Below, piece after piece: positions 42,576-51,949 of a DNA stretch of 64,000 nt. Position 1 is the first letter of the stretch. Each line of letters starts with the position of its first letter. This DNA comes from Geothrix sp. (GTDB lineage Bacteria > Acidobacteriota > Holophagae > Holophagales > Holophagaceae): the NCBI GenBank assembly GCA_030681515.1, contig JAUXSE010000022.1, positions 22,408 to 86,407 of the forward strand. The letters are read 5' to 3'. The position numbers and the translations under genes are program-made. Below the pieces are notes generated by a model. That model ran no database searches and had not been told where the DNA came from. It was given only the letters and a program-made list of their open reading frames with translations.

Positions 42576-44819
42576 TCAAGCCTCCGTCTTCTTGTACTTG
42601 TAGTCGTAGTCGTACTTGTAGTACCCGTAGATCCCGCCCACGCCGATCAGCTTGATGTCATTGAAGACACAGCCTTTCAACCGTCCACCCAAATTCTTCA
42701 GGCGGTTCTGGCATGTGCGGAATTCATCCAGGGAATGAGCGCCGTACCTGGCCACCAGCAGGATCGCTTCCGCCTTGGAACCGATGACGATGGCATCCGT
42801 GACCGGAAGGAGCGGGGGCGCGTCGAAAATGACGAAATCGAAGGCTTGCGAAACCTGGGACGTGAACTCCGAGAAGCGATTGGACATCAGCAGCACCAGT
42901 GGATCCGGGGGAATGACCCCGGTGCTGATCAGGCTGAGGCCAGGAACATCCGTCTTCCGGATCACGGACTTCCAATCCACCTGCCCGGAGAGCACCTCGG
43001 ACAGCCCCCCTGCCCGGCGCTTGGCGCCGAAGGATCGGTGGAGGTTCCCCTTTCTCAGGTCGGCATCCACCAGCAGAACACGTCCACCGGCTTGCGCGAG
43101 TACGACACTCAAATTATTACTGACAAATGATTTGCCGATGGCGGAAGAGGGGCCTGTGATCAGGATGATCCGGTTGGTGCTCGTCTCCATGGTGAAGTGG
43201 AGCACGGTGCGCAGGCTCCGGAGGCTCTCCGTGGCCAGATCCTCCGAGTCCCGAACGGCCAGCAGGTGGAGGCCGGGGGCGTTTTTCAGGATGGCCCGGT
43301 CCAGCGTCCTCTGGGCCTCGCTGTGGGGGATGGTCACCAGGATCGGCAAACCCAGTTTGGCTTCGATGATCCGGTGGTCCTCGATGCCACGGCGGAACAC
43401 CCGGCGCAGAACGGTCAACCCCGTACCCACAACGAAGCCGATGAACAGGAACAGGATCACCAGGACTTTTTTCTTGGGAGCGATGGGCTCGAAAGCGGGA
43501 ATGGCCAAATCAACCACCCTCGCGTTTCCCATGGAGCCGGCGAGGGAGTTCTGCAACTGCTGGATGCTGTTCAGCAGGGATGTGTACATCTCCGATTTGA
43601 TATGCGCGTCCCGGGTCAGCCGGACGATTTCCTGCTGAGTCCCGGGGAGGGCCGTCACTTTTTCATCCACCTTCCTGGCCTCGGCCTGCAGATGGGAGAT
43701 CTGCTGGTCCGTGGTAACCACCAGATCGGAGTGCTCCGTGTAGGTTCGGAGCAGTTCCTGCCTTTTCTGCCGTAGGGCCGAAATCTGGGCCTCGAGACTG
43801 GAGTTCTGTTGGAGGAAAAGTTCACCTTCCCGGACCATATCCACTGCTCCGCTCCGCCTGCGGAAATCATTGAGGCGGCTTTCGGCATCAGCCAGTTGGG
43901 CCTGCAGCGCGGGCCGCTGGTTCTGCAGCAGGGCAAGTGCCTTCGAGGATTGTCCGGCCTTCCTTTCGATCGTCTGGGCGATGTACTGATTCAGAATCGC
44001 GTTCAGGATTCCGGCCCCCCGTTCGGGGTCAGAGGCCTGAAGACTCAGCCACAGGATATTGGAAGACACATAGGCGTTCTTGCCCCTCTCCTCAATCTGC
44101 AAGTTCAACCGGAGATCGTTGATCGCCTCCAGCCTGGGGTTCAATGCAAGGGAGTACACCTGCCCGGGTTTCCCTTGCAGGGTGCGCACCTTCAGGCTCA
44201 GGGGGCTCCCCTGGTAGGTCACATCCACTCGATCCCCGGGCCTGCCCTGGGCGAGGGGGGAATCATCCGGCGCGTTCCACTGGTAGCCGCCCCCGGGAAG
44301 GGCGATCAGGCGGAAGATGGTCCCCCGCATGCGCTCGGGCACCACAAAGGATTCGATGTCGATTTTCGGCCGTTTGGCCGGATCCCTCGCCTGCAATTTG
44401 CCGATGATGGGCGTCAGGATGGGGCGGGACATCACATCGAGCCCCAGGTTCTCGACAACCCGGGCCAGGATCAGGTTGCTCTTCAGGATCTCTATTTCGC
44501 CCTGGGCCACCGTTGGAAGGGTGTAGGGGCCCTCGATCGTGGTGAATTCGGAACCCTGTGAACCGTACGTCTTCTGGGTCTCCGTCTGGAGCAGGGCCTC
44601 CACCTGGTAGACCGGGGAGGCAGTCAACGCGTAGAGGACGCCCACGACGAGAAAGCAGAAAACGGAGCCCAGGATCAGGTACCGGCCTTCCCACACATTC
44701 GCGACGATCTCGCCGAGATTGAATTCGTCGGCCTTATCAGAACCGGAGGCTTGCCTCGAATAGGGTTCATCCTGGCTGGGGTGGGACGATCTCGGATCGT
44801 TGGGGGCAGTGGGGTTCAT
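42576..44819 (-). CDS. Wzc-type polysaccharide co-polymerase and BY-kinase (tyrosine autokinase)
   Basis: 747 residues. A Wzz-type chain-length domain spans two transmembrane helices (ILGSVFCFLVVGVLYALTA near residue 50 and VLVILFLFIGFVVGTGLTVL near 455) with coiled coil between. The cytoplasmic BY-kinase has Walker A GPSSAIGKSF, Walker A' LLVDADLRKG and Walker B FVIFDAPPLLP. The tail YGYYKYDYDYKY is a tyrosine cluster of seven, the autophosphorylation site. Cycling between this kinase and the phosphatase encoded just upstream controls polymer length and export. ATG 44819 overlaps the phosphatase stop as ATGA. Confidence 0.95.
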   Translation of the reverse strand: MNPTAPNDPRSSHPSQDEPYSRQASGSDKADEFNLGEIVANVWEGRYLILGSVFCFLVVGVLYALTASPVYQVEALLQTETQKTYGSQGSEFTTIEGPYTLPTVAQGEIEILKSNLILARVVENLGLDVMSRPILTPIIGKLQARDPAKRPKIDIESFVVPERMRGTIFRLIALPGGGYQWNAPDDSPLAQGRPGDRVDVTYQGSPLSLKVRTLQGKPGQVYSLALNPRLEAINDLRLNLQIEERGKNAYVSSNILWLSLQASDPERGAGILNAILNQYIAQTIERKAGQSSKALALLQNQRPALQAQLADAESRLNDFRRRSGAVDMVREGELFLQQNSSLEAQISALRQKRQELLRTYTEHSDLVVTTDQQISHLQAEARKVDEKVTALPGTQQEIVRLTRDAHIKSEMYTSLLNSIQQLQNSLAGSMGNARVVDLAIPAFEPIAPKKKVLVILFLFIGFVVGTGLTVLRRVFRRGIEDHRIIEAKLGLPILVTIPHSEAQRTLDRAILKNAPGLHLLAVRDSEDLATESLRSLRTVLHFTMETSTNRIILITGPSSAIGKSFVSNNLSVVLAQAGGRVLLVDADLRKGNLHRSFGAKRRAGGLSEVLSGQVDWKSVIRKTDVPGLSLISTGVIPPDPLVLLMSNRFSEFTSQVSQAFDFVIFDAPPLLPVTDAIVIGSKAEAILLVARYGAHSLDEFRTCQNRLKNLGGRLKGCVFNDIKLIGVGGIYGYYKYDYDYKYKKTEA

Positions 44820-45367
44820 GCGTGCCTTTGCTTGTGAGCCAAATGGGGTGGCCAATCCGCGACAGACCGGCTGATGTGTTCAAAGGCCTGCCGGAAGGCC
44901 TCAGGCCCCTTCCGGAAGGGGTCGGGGATTTCCCGGGAGGAGCCCGGCCGCCAGTGCCCCAGGAGATAGACGCGACCGCGGACGCTGGGAAACACGCGCT
45001 GGCAGTCCTCCTTCTGGCGCTCATCCATGACCAGGATGAGATCCGCCGCGAGGGCCATGGCGGCAGTGAGTTGGCGGCCACGGTGCCTGGAGATGTCCAG
45101 GCCGCATTCCGCCATGATGGTCTGGGCCTCGGGATCCGCAGGGAAGCCCTCCAGGGCGGTCAGCCCCGCGGAGCCGATGCTCATCCACTCTCCCAGGACC
45201 CCCCGGAGCAGAGCCTCCCCCATGGGGCTGCGGCAATGGTTTCCATCGCAGACCACAAGGATCGAGGCAATATTGGGCAGGGGCTTCAGGGGGCTGTCTC
45301 CGCGATGGAACAAGTATCTCCATCCGAGGACGCGCCGGCCAAGAGGGATTGCCCCGCACCCGATCAC
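44816..45367 (-). CDS. Low-molecular-weight protein-tyrosine phosphatase (Wzb type)
   Basis: 183 residues. Active-site loop CDGNHCRSP (C-x5-R, here with Asn-His instead of the common Thr-Gly-Asn-Ile) and the general-acid loop DPFRKG. It should dephosphorylate the tyrosine tail of the Wzc-type kinase encoded downstream. The start is GTG 45367, coupled to the export-protein stop as GTGA; this leaves about 35 extra residues ahead of the catalytic domain (SILVVCDGNH), longer than usual. Confidence 0.92.
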   Translation of the reverse strand: MIGCGAIPLGRRVLGWRYLFHRGDSPLKPLPNIASILVVCDGNHCRSPMGEALLRGVLGEWMSIGSAGLTALEGFPADPEAQTIMAECGLDISRHRGRQLTAAMALAADLILVMDERQKEDCQRVFPSVRGRVYLLGHWRPGSSREIPDPFRKGPEAFRQAFEHISRSVADWPPHLAHKQRHA

Positions 45368-46560
45368 CTGCGATTGGCGAAGTAGTCGATTTGCGCCGCC
45401 GTGAGCCCCACCGAGGTTGCCGCGGAAATGGTAGGAAGCAGGAGGTTCATGACGCGGTTGAAGCGGACCAGCGTACCGGCATCCACATAGACGATATCGC
45501 GGGGGTTCAGGGCGAACCGGTCGGCCAGCACCATGGAGGCCGGGTTGCGGGCATCGAGATGGAAGACATCCACGGCATTGGCACTGCCCCCTGCCCGGAT
45601 GACATAGATGGACGTGGCATCGGAACTCGCGACCTGGATGCCTCCAGCTTCGGAGATGGCCTTGGCGAGAGAGAGATTCCCATGGACCAGGGGCACGTTC
45701 CCCGGTCGGGTCAGCTCACCCATCATGTATACCGGTGTTTCGGAAGCGCTGGGAACCTGCAGGGTGTCGCCATCCTGAAGCAGGATCGGCCCCAGGCGGC
45801 TGCCTGCGGCCACGGCCTTGTGGAAATTGAGTTTCCAGGACCGGGTGCCCCGGGTCAGTACCATGCGGCTGTCGTCGGCCGTGGGCAGGAATCCACCGGC
45901 CCGGTTCACAGCCTCGGCCAGGGTGAAGGGGACATCCGTGACCGGGTATATGGCGGGATTGCGGACCTCGCCTCCCACGTAGACTTTCTGGGAGCGGTAG
46001 ACGAGGACTTTGACGTCCACCTGGGGATTCCTGAGCGATTTGGCCAGTTGGGCGGTCAGAGCCTCCCGCGCCTCGCCCGTGGTCAAGCCACTGACCTTCA
46101 GCTTGCCCACATAGGGGAAATAGATGAATCCAGCCTCATCCACCAGGTTCCCGTAGGACGAGTCTGAACGGTTTGGCCCCATGGGCAGGGAGATCTCTGG
46201 ATGATCCCAGACGGTGACCAACAGGACATCCTGGGGACCGATCCGGTAGGGCTGAGGCTTCTCCGCGACGAGCCCGCCCAGGTCTAGGGCCTCGGGTGCC
46301 CGGGCAACCTGGGCATTCAGCAGCTGGGGCGTGACCGAACGCAGCGTGAGTGAAAGCCCGTCCACCTCGACCGGGGCCTCGCGTTTGTTGGGCCGCATGG
46401 TCATCTTCATGCCAGGCGCCTGGCAGCCGCAAAGGACCGCCAATGACACGAGTGATGGGCCCAGCTTCCCCGAAAGAAGACGGGCGCCGGCCTTGGCCCG
46501 GAAGCCGCCAGGGAAGAACGGGAAGGACGAACGAAAGCCGTACGCGAAAGATCGGAACAC
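45364..46560 (-). CDS. Wza-type outer-membrane polysaccharide export lipoprotein
   Basis: 398 residues. A signal ending in SLAVLCGC gives a lipidated cysteine. Then a PES export domain (YRIGPQDVLLVTVWDHPEISLP, FIYFPYVGKLKVSGLT) and two SLBB-like domains (VYVGGEVRNPAIYPV, VYMMGELTRPGNVPL) lead to a C-terminal segment with VMNLLLPTISAATSVG that could form the outer-membrane helix barrel. GTG 46560 follows GGAGAG at good spacing; an earlier in-frame GTG at 46602 lacks a site. It is first in the leftward wza-wzb-wzc unit. Confidence 0.92.
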   Translation of the reverse strand: MFRSFAYGFRSSFPFFPGGFRAKAGARLLSGKLGPSLVSLAVLCGCQAPGMKMTMRPNKREAPVEVDGLSLTLRSVTPQLLNAQVARAPEALDLGGLVAEKPQPYRIGPQDVLLVTVWDHPEISLPMGPNRSDSSYGNLVDEAGFIYFPYVGKLKVSGLTTGEAREALTAQLAKSLRNPQVDVKVLVYRSQKVYVGGEVRNPAIYPVTDVPFTLAEAVNRAGGFLPTADDSRMVLTRGTRSWKLNFHKAVAAGSRLGPILLQDGDTLQVPSASETPVYMMGELTRPGNVPLVHGNLSLAKAISEAGGIQVASSDATSIYVIRAGGSANAVDVFHLDARNPASMVLADRFALNPRDIVYVDAGTLVRFNRVMNLLLPTISAATSVGLTAAQIDYFANRR

Positions 46561-46693
46561 TGTGCTCTCCAGATGGAACTCAGTCCACGGTGCTTTTCCC
46601 ACGCGTAGTATGGATCAGCCGATTACGCGATTTTCAAGTTTTTTTTGCTAATTTTCACAAGAGCTTTTCATCCATGGGGCCGGTCTGGAGCCG

Positions 46694-48436
46694 TCAGGAC
46701 GATATCTCAGTAGGGGATGGGTTCTCCCGGAGCGCCCCCAGCAGCCTTGAATCCTCCTCAAGCAGGCGGACCATCCGGCAAATCAGGGATGAGCGGAGCG
46801 ACAGGAGGCGCTGCCCTGGGAGGATGGGGCCCATCTGCGCGCGAACAGCCCGCACCCAGGGAGTCGGGATGATGCGCTTGAGGGCGGCCCGCAGGGATCG
46901 GGTGGGCGCCCAGGGCGAGGGGGCCCGCCCGATCCCGGCGAGCAGTGATTCCCGGAAGCGGGTGGGGAACAGACTATGGGCGATTTCAGTTCCCAGCTCG
47001 TCCCCAAGCCAGCGGGAATAGGCCAGTGACCCAAGGTAGCCGTTCCTGTCGTCATCTGCCCCCATGGTCGCATAGGGGACAGGTGGGCTCACCGACCTGG
47101 CGAGATCCTTGAACAACCCTTTATCGGTTCGGAATTGATCCGGCATTTCCCGGACGAATTCCAGCACGCGGCGGGAGAGCAAGGGGCTCGCGATCTCGAC
47201 GAAGGGGGCCTTGACATCGTTCAAGGCCGCCAGACCGATGGGAATGCGGAAGGAATGATAGAGGCGATCCCGGTAGACAGCGATCGTTTCATCCTCTCGG
47301 CGTTCAAGGTTTTCGGGAATCCACTGCTTCCCATCCGCGATCTGTTCGGCGGTGGCCTCGTCCATGAAATCCGCCAGCACCATCATCCCCACGGAGGTTC
47401 TCGCGTGCTGCGCCGAGTTGACGGGGATCCAGCCGAATCCCTCATCCCCCCTGATCACGCCATCAATGCCCCGTTCAGGGAAAGCGGACCATAACCGGAG
47501 GCCATCCAGGTACGGGTACAGCTGGTCCGTCGTGCCGCCACTGGCAGAAAGGAAGGCATCCACCACCCGCTCTGGCGGGTCTTCCGAAGCCTCGGTCAGC
47601 AGGTAGTCGTGCGGCAGCCCGTAGTGCCCGGCGAGCCGCTTTGCGACGAAAGCGTCATTGCCGGGTTGGGAAAGGGAAGCGCCAAGCCCCCATGTCATCG
47701 TCTGGGGCCTCAGCCCGCCTTCGTACAGCAAGGACAGGATGAACCTGGAGTCATAGCCCCCGGACAAGGGGAAGGCCCAGGTGCCGGAGGAAAAATCGAA
47801 CTGCTGGATCGCCTCCTTCAAAATCCCCATCAGTTCGTGCCGGCAATCCGACGCCAGCATCCTTCGTGGATGGAAATCAGCCGGGGGCGCGTGAAGGTCC
47901 AATCGCCAATGCATCCAGTCCAGCTCCAGTCGCGCGCCCCGTGGCAGGCGGGACAAACGCTTGTCCCAGGCAGCGGAGGGACCCAGCGAGCCCGAGGAAA
48001 GGAACCATGCGACGGCGGATCTATCCAGGTCGAGCCCTTCCAACAGGCAGACAAGCGCCCGCTGGGAGGTGGAGGCGAAGAAATGCTTCCCGGTCTGTGT
48101 GTACCAGAGGGTCCGCGAACCCGCGAAATCTGAACACACCTCAGTCCTGGCGCCGTTCGAGCGGACGAGGGCGAAGGTCCCATCGGGCAGCTCGGCCCCG
48201 GGTGCGTGCCACTCGGGCCAGCGGCCTTCAAAGGCGCCAAGGTGCGCCGAGGTGCCTTCCGAAATGGCCGCTCCGACCGGTCCCGTCAGGCAGAGGCAGT
48301 CGCTCCGGTTCATCACCACGTGGTGTGGGTGCCTCCGGGTTTCCACCGGTGAAATTCTGTCGGCAACCCGGTTCAGACTCGCTTCATCGAGGGCGTCCTC
48401 TGGATCGCGCCAGCAGGCATAGATCAAGTTGGACAA
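46694..48436 (-). CDS. Asparagine-synthetase-like amidotransferase
   Basis: 580 residues from TTG 48436, with GGAGG six bases ahead. The C-terminal half is an asparagine synthetase fold with PP-loop FPLSGGYDSRF (SGGYDS near residues 225-230) and the later DEGFGW and EIASPLLSRRVLEF blocks. The N-terminal half resembles a class II glutamine amidotransferase domain (TLWYTQTGKHFFASTS) but has no Cys at position 2, so it should not use glutamine by the usual route. In O-antigen loci similar proteins (WbpS type) turn uronic acids into uronamides, which fits the dehydrogenase in this locus. It lies 23 bp after the GT4 gene. Confidence 0.82.
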   Translation of the reverse strand: MSNLIYACWRDPEDALDEASLNRVADRISPVETRRHPHHVVMNRSDCLCLTGPVGAAISEGTSAHLGAFEGRWPEWHAPGAELPDGTFALVRSNGARTEVCSDFAGSRTLWYTQTGKHFFASTSQRALVCLLEGLDLDRSAVAWFLSSGSLGPSAAWDKRLSRLPRGARLELDWMHWRLDLHAPPADFHPRRMLASDCRHELMGILKEAIQQFDFSSGTWAFPLSGGYDSRFILSLLYEGGLRPQTMTWGLGASLSQPGNDAFVAKRLAGHYGLPHDYLLTEASEDPPERVVDAFLSASGGTTDQLYPYLDGLRLWSAFPERGIDGVIRGDEGFGWIPVNSAQHARTSVGMMVLADFMDEATAEQIADGKQWIPENLERREDETIAVYRDRLYHSFRIPIGLAALNDVKAPFVEIASPLLSRRVLEFVREMPDQFRTDKGLFKDLARSVSPPVPYATMGADDDRNGYLGSLAYSRWLGDELGTEIAHSLFPTRFRESLLAGIGRAPSPWAPTRSLRAALKRIIPTPWVRAVRAQMGPILPGQRLLSLRSSLICRMVRLLEEDSRLLGALRENPSPTEISS

Positions 48437-48459
48437 GCTTTCCCTCCAGGAGGAATGGG

Positions 48460-49566
48460 TCAGCGGCCCGAAGCGATGACCTGGCCCACCGCATGTTCCC
48501 ACATGGCAAGCACTCGCTTCGTTGAAAACCGTTCCACGACCTCCGGGGCCCGTTCACCCAGGCGAGCGCGTTCGTGGGGATCCACCATCAGACGGACCAG
48601 AGCATCTGCCAGGGCCTGTGGTTCTCCGGGAGGAACCAGCAGCCCGTTCGATCCATCCACAATGATGTCCATGGCCGCCCCTCCGAATCGGGTGCTTATG
48701 ACGGGGAGGCCGCAGGCCATGGCCTCGACCAGGGCATTCGGAAAGCCCTCGGCACGGGAAGGCAGGACAAACAAATCCGCGCCCCGGAGGATGTCGAAAG
48801 GACGGTCGGTAATGCCACGAAACTGGATCTGTCCAGCCATCCCCAGGGCGCTGACCATCTGTTCCAGCGGTTTTCGCTCCGGTCCCTCCCCCCACACATC
48901 CAGGCGCCAATGAGGCACCCGTGCTGTGGCCTTGGCGAAGGCCGTGACAAGCACATCGAATCCCTTGACGGGGGATAGCCGTCCCAGCGAAACGATGCAC
49001 AGGCCGGATCCCTTCCGTGGGGTCTCCCGGGAACGCGGGGGAGGCGGAGGGACGGGGTTGGGGATGACGACGCCCCGGGCGCGAACCCGGGAGGGGAACC
49101 AATCCAGCACGCCCTGGGACTGAAAGACGATGAGGTCGGCTCGTGGATAGGCGAGGTCCCGGATGCGTCCCCATGGACGGCCGAGGGACCTTCGGGATGG
49201 ATCGGTGCGTTCGGAGATGATGACGGGGATTCCCAACCCGCGCGTCGCCAGGATCGCCAGGGCGTTGGCCTTGTCTATGAAGGAAATAAGGACATCGGGC
49301 TGGACCTCTTTGATCGCTTGGCGAAGGATCCAGACTCGTTTGATGTTGTTCCAGATGGCAGACAGAAAGGAGCTGCTGTCTTTCAATAAATGGAGTGGCC
49401 GCAACTCAATGGAGCGCGCCAGTGGGTAGAAGGGTTCCACCTGATGGTCCTCCATGGTTAGAACAATCACCTCCCACCCCTTCTGGGCCCATTCATTGGC
49501 GAGGATCGAGAGCACGCGCTCCGCACCAGCAGCGCGGAGCGCCCAGATGAAAAAGGCAACTTTCAC
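48460..49566 (-). CDS. Family 4 glycosyltransferase
   Basis: 368 residues of GT-B fold. N-terminal FIWALRAAGAERVLSILANEW, acceptor-side ISERTDP, then nucleotide-sugar side GRLSPVKGFDVLV, the ADLFVLPSRAEGFPNALVEAMACGLPVI block with the conserved EGFxxxxxEA, and GLLVPPGEPQALADAL. It is a retaining transferase adding a sugar to the lipid-linked repeat unit at the cytoplasmic face. It is first in a leftward pair with the amidotransferase and divergent from the aminotransferase across about 208 bp. Confidence 0.93.
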   Translation of the reverse strand: MKVAFFIWALRAAGAERVLSILANEWAQKGWEVIVLTMEDHQVEPFYPLARSIELRPLHLLKDSSSFLSAIWNNIKRVWILRQAIKEVQPDVLISFIDKANALAILATRGLGIPVIISERTDPSRRSLGRPWGRIRDLAYPRADLIVFQSQGVLDWFPSRVRARGVVIPNPVPPPPPRSRETPRKGSGLCIVSLGRLSPVKGFDVLVTAFAKATARVPHWRLDVWGEGPERKPLEQMVSALGMAGQIQFRGITDRPFDILRGADLFVLPSRAEGFPNALVEAMACGLPVISTRFGGAAMDIIVDGSNGLLVPPGEPQALADALVRLMVDPHERARLGERAPEVVERFSTKRVLAMWEHAVGQVIASGR

Positions 49567-49732
49567 GCCATCGCCTCCCTAGCAGAGTGGCCCCCAACCC
49601 AGAAATCCAAAGGTGCTCCCGCATGTCCGGTACCTGGTGCCATTCGGTTCCGTGTAGAAGTCAAGTTGATTTTTTCACCGATATTTTCTCATGGCCTCAT
49701 GGAGTTACAAGGTCTAGCGGAACCAGTACGAG

Positions 49733-49738
49733 TATACT
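49733..49738 (+). promoter_or_regulatory. Candidate -10 box for the rightward aminotransferase unit
   Basis: TATACT lies 37 bp before the aminotransferase start, in the AT-rich divergent gap 49567-49774. No good -35 hexamer stands 16-18 bp upstream, so an activator or alternative sigma factor may be needed. Confidence 0.3.
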
Positions 49739-49774
49739 TGGTCATGAAGTCACCGCGCAAATTGCTCGAAAGGT

Positions 49775-50938
49775 ATGGAGATGAGAGCTGATTTCCTGCA
49801 GTTCAACCCGCCCGCCATTGGTGAAGGAGAAAGGGCTGAGGTCGAGGACACCCTGATGTCGGATTGGATCACCACGGGTCCCAAAACCCGTCAGTTCGAA
49901 GCCCGCCTCAAGGAGCGCCTCGAAGCTCCTGGCCTGGTGGCATTCAATTCCTGCACGGCCGGCCTCCACGTGGGCTTGGTGGTCCTGGGCATCGGGCCAG
50001 GGGATGAAGTGATCGTCCCCAGCCTGACCTTCTGTGCCACGGCGAATGTGGTCGAGCATGTGGGCGCCAGGCCGGTGCTCGTGGACGTGCTGCCCGACAC
50101 CCTCACCCTTGATCCACAGGCGGTGGCCCGGGCCATCACCCCCCGCACGAAGGCGATCATGCCGGTTCACTACGCGGGGCACCCCGTTCAGTTGGATCCA
50201 TTGTTCCATCTGGCGGAACAGCACCATCTCCATGTGGTGGAGGATGCAGCCCACGCGCTCCCGGCCAGGTACAAGGGACGGCTTGTCGGATCCCGGAAAA
50301 ACCTCGCCGCCTTCAGTTTCTACGCCACCAAGAACCTCACCACGGCCGAGGGCGGTTGCTTGACTGGCGACGAGGAACTGCTGGAAAAGGCGCGCATCAT
50401 CGGCCACCACGGCATGGACAAGGAAGCCTGGAAACGATTCGATCGTTCCGGGTCCTGGTACTACGAAGTCGTCCTCCCGGGCTTCAAATACAACATGACG
50501 GATATCCAGGCCTCCATCGGCCTTCGCCAGATGGATCGCCTTGATGCCTTCCAGGCACGGCGGCGGCAGGTGTTCGATGCCTACAATGCGAGGCTCGGCA
50601 AGCTGGGTGCCCTCCAGATCCCCGTGGAATCCCCGGAGGTGGAATCGAGCCTGCACCTCTATGTGCTCCGCCTGAAACCGGCGCAGCTGCGCATTGACCG
50701 CAACCGGTTCATTGACGAGTTGAAGAATCGTCAGATCGGAACCTCCGTCCACTACCTGCCCATCCACATGCAGCCTTTCTACCGGAACAAGTACGGCTAC
50801 CGGCCCGAGGACTGCCCCGTGGCTGCCGACGCGTTCTCTAGGATGCTCTCCCTGCCCCTCCATCCCCGGCTGACGGACCAGGACGTGGACGATGTCTGCG
50901 TGGCCGTTGAAGACATCGTTCGCCTCCATCAGGCCTGA
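49775..50938 (+). CDS. DegT/DnrJ/EryC1-type sugar aminotransferase
   Basis: 387 residues. PLP-fold motifs: NSCTAGLHV, DEVIVPSLTFCATANVV, MPVHYAGHPVQLDPL, VVEDAAHALPARYKGR and the PLP-binding lysine 186 in SFYATKNLTTAEGG; the C-terminal GTSVHYLPIHMQPFYR is typical. It transfers an amino group to a keto-sugar nucleotide, most likely the 4-keto product of the PglF/CapD-type dehydratase at the left end of the locus. A second ATG two codons on (49781) is possible. It heads a rightward run of seven close genes to 57858. Confidence 0.93.
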   Translation: MEMRADFLQFNPPAIGEGERAEVEDTLMSDWITTGPKTRQFEARLKERLEAPGLVAFNSCTAGLHVGLVVLGIGPGDEVIVPSLTFCATANVVEHVGARPVLVDVLPDTLTLDPQAVARAITPRTKAIMPVHYAGHPVQLDPLFHLAEQHHLHVVEDAAHALPARYKGRLVGSRKNLAAFSFYATKNLTTAEGGCLTGDEELLEKARIIGHHGMDKEAWKRFDRSGSWYYEVVLPGFKYNMTDIQASIGLRQMDRLDAFQARRRQVFDAYNARLGKLGALQIPVESPEVESSLHLYVLRLKPAQLRIDRNRFIDELKNRQIGTSVHYLPIHMQPFYRNKYGYRPEDCPVAADAFSRMLSLPLHPRLTDQDVDDVCVAVEDIVRLHQA

Positions 50939-50941
50939 AGC

Positions 50942-51847
50942 ATGATCCGCCTGTTCGACATCTTCTGCTCCGGCCTGGGCCTGGCGCTCCTGTCCCCGCT
51001 CTTCCTCCTCGTCGCGGCGGCCATCAAGCTGGGGGATGGCGGCCCCGTCTTCTTCAGGCAGGCGCGGGTAGGGTGGAACGGGCAGCCTTTCAGGATCCTG
51101 AAGTTCCGGACCATGGTCGTGGGCTCGGATCGGGCCGGGCTTCCCATCACCGTGGGCCATGACTCGCGCATCACCCGGGCCGGAACCTGGCTCCGGAAAT
51201 GGAAACTGGATGAATTCCCCCAATTGGTCAACGTGCTCCGGGGGGAGATGAGCCTGGTGGGACCGAGACCCGAGGTGCCCCGCTACGTGGCCCTCTACAC
51301 CGAAGAGCAGGCCAGGGTTCTGCTTCTCCGTCCCGGCATCACGGATGCCGCCTCCATCACCTACCGTCGCGAAAATGATGTCCTGCGCCGGACCGAGGAC
51401 CCGGAAACCTTTTACATCCAGAACATCATGCCGAACAAGATCAGAATCAATCTCGAATACGCGGCCAGGGCGACTGTCTGGACCAACTTCAAAGTCATCC
51501 TTGCCACCCTGGGCGTCCTTCCGCCGCCCGTGCGGGTGAGGCAGGCTGGAGATCTCCGGGCCTTCGACCGGGTTCCTCTGGGGGCGCCTGCGCACCTGGT
51601 GACCGGAGATCTTCCCTCGTGGGAGGTACATCCCACCAATATCAGCCTTGGAGGGATTCTCCTGAAACCCGGACCCAGCCTTCCCGTGGGCAGCGTCTGC
51701 GAGCTGGCCATCTCCCCCGGGAGTCATGGCGTGGACCAGGTCGCCACGGAGGGTGTGGTCATCCGGACTGATCAGCAGGGCACGGCCCTTCGCTTCTCCC
51801 GGCCCCTGGAGGAAAGGATGTTCAAGACCATCGAAAAGCTCCGGTGA
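50942..51847 (+). CDS. Initiating phosphoglycosyltransferase fused to a C-terminal PilZ domain
   Basis: 301 residues. Residues 1-195 are a short (ExoY/PglC-like) bacterial sugar transferase: membrane hairpin SGLGLALLSPLFLLVAAAIKL, FRQARVGWNGQPFRILKFRTM, DEFPQLVNVLRGEMSLVGPRPE and RPGITD. It loads the first sugar phosphate onto undecaprenyl phosphate. Residues 200-301 form a PilZ domain with both c-di-GMP motifs: RAFDR (RxxxR, 206-210) and NISLGG (NxSxxG, 233-238), then strands ending GTALRFSRP. C-di-GMP control of the first committed step is inferred. It starts three bases after the aminotransferase stop. Confidence 0.88.
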   Translation: MIRLFDIFCSGLGLALLSPLFLLVAAAIKLGDGGPVFFRQARVGWNGQPFRILKFRTMVVGSDRAGLPITVGHDSRITRAGTWLRKWKLDEFPQLVNVLRGEMSLVGPRPEVPRYVALYTEEQARVLLLRPGITDAASITYRRENDVLRRTEDPETFYIQNIMPNKIRINLEYAARATVWTNFKVILATLGVLPPPVRVRQAGDLRAFDRVPLGAPAHLVTGDLPSWEVHPTNISLGGILLKPGPSLPVGSVCELAISPGSHGVDQVATEGVVIRTDQQGTALRFSRPLEERMFKTIEKLR

Positions 51848-51949
51848 GACCCCGTTCCAGGGGCCGAGGCCGGGAAGGATGGGTCAGGGTCCAGGCAGGA
51901 CCGGACGGCTCCACGAATACCAACCGTTATGCGAGAAAGTGGAGGGGAG

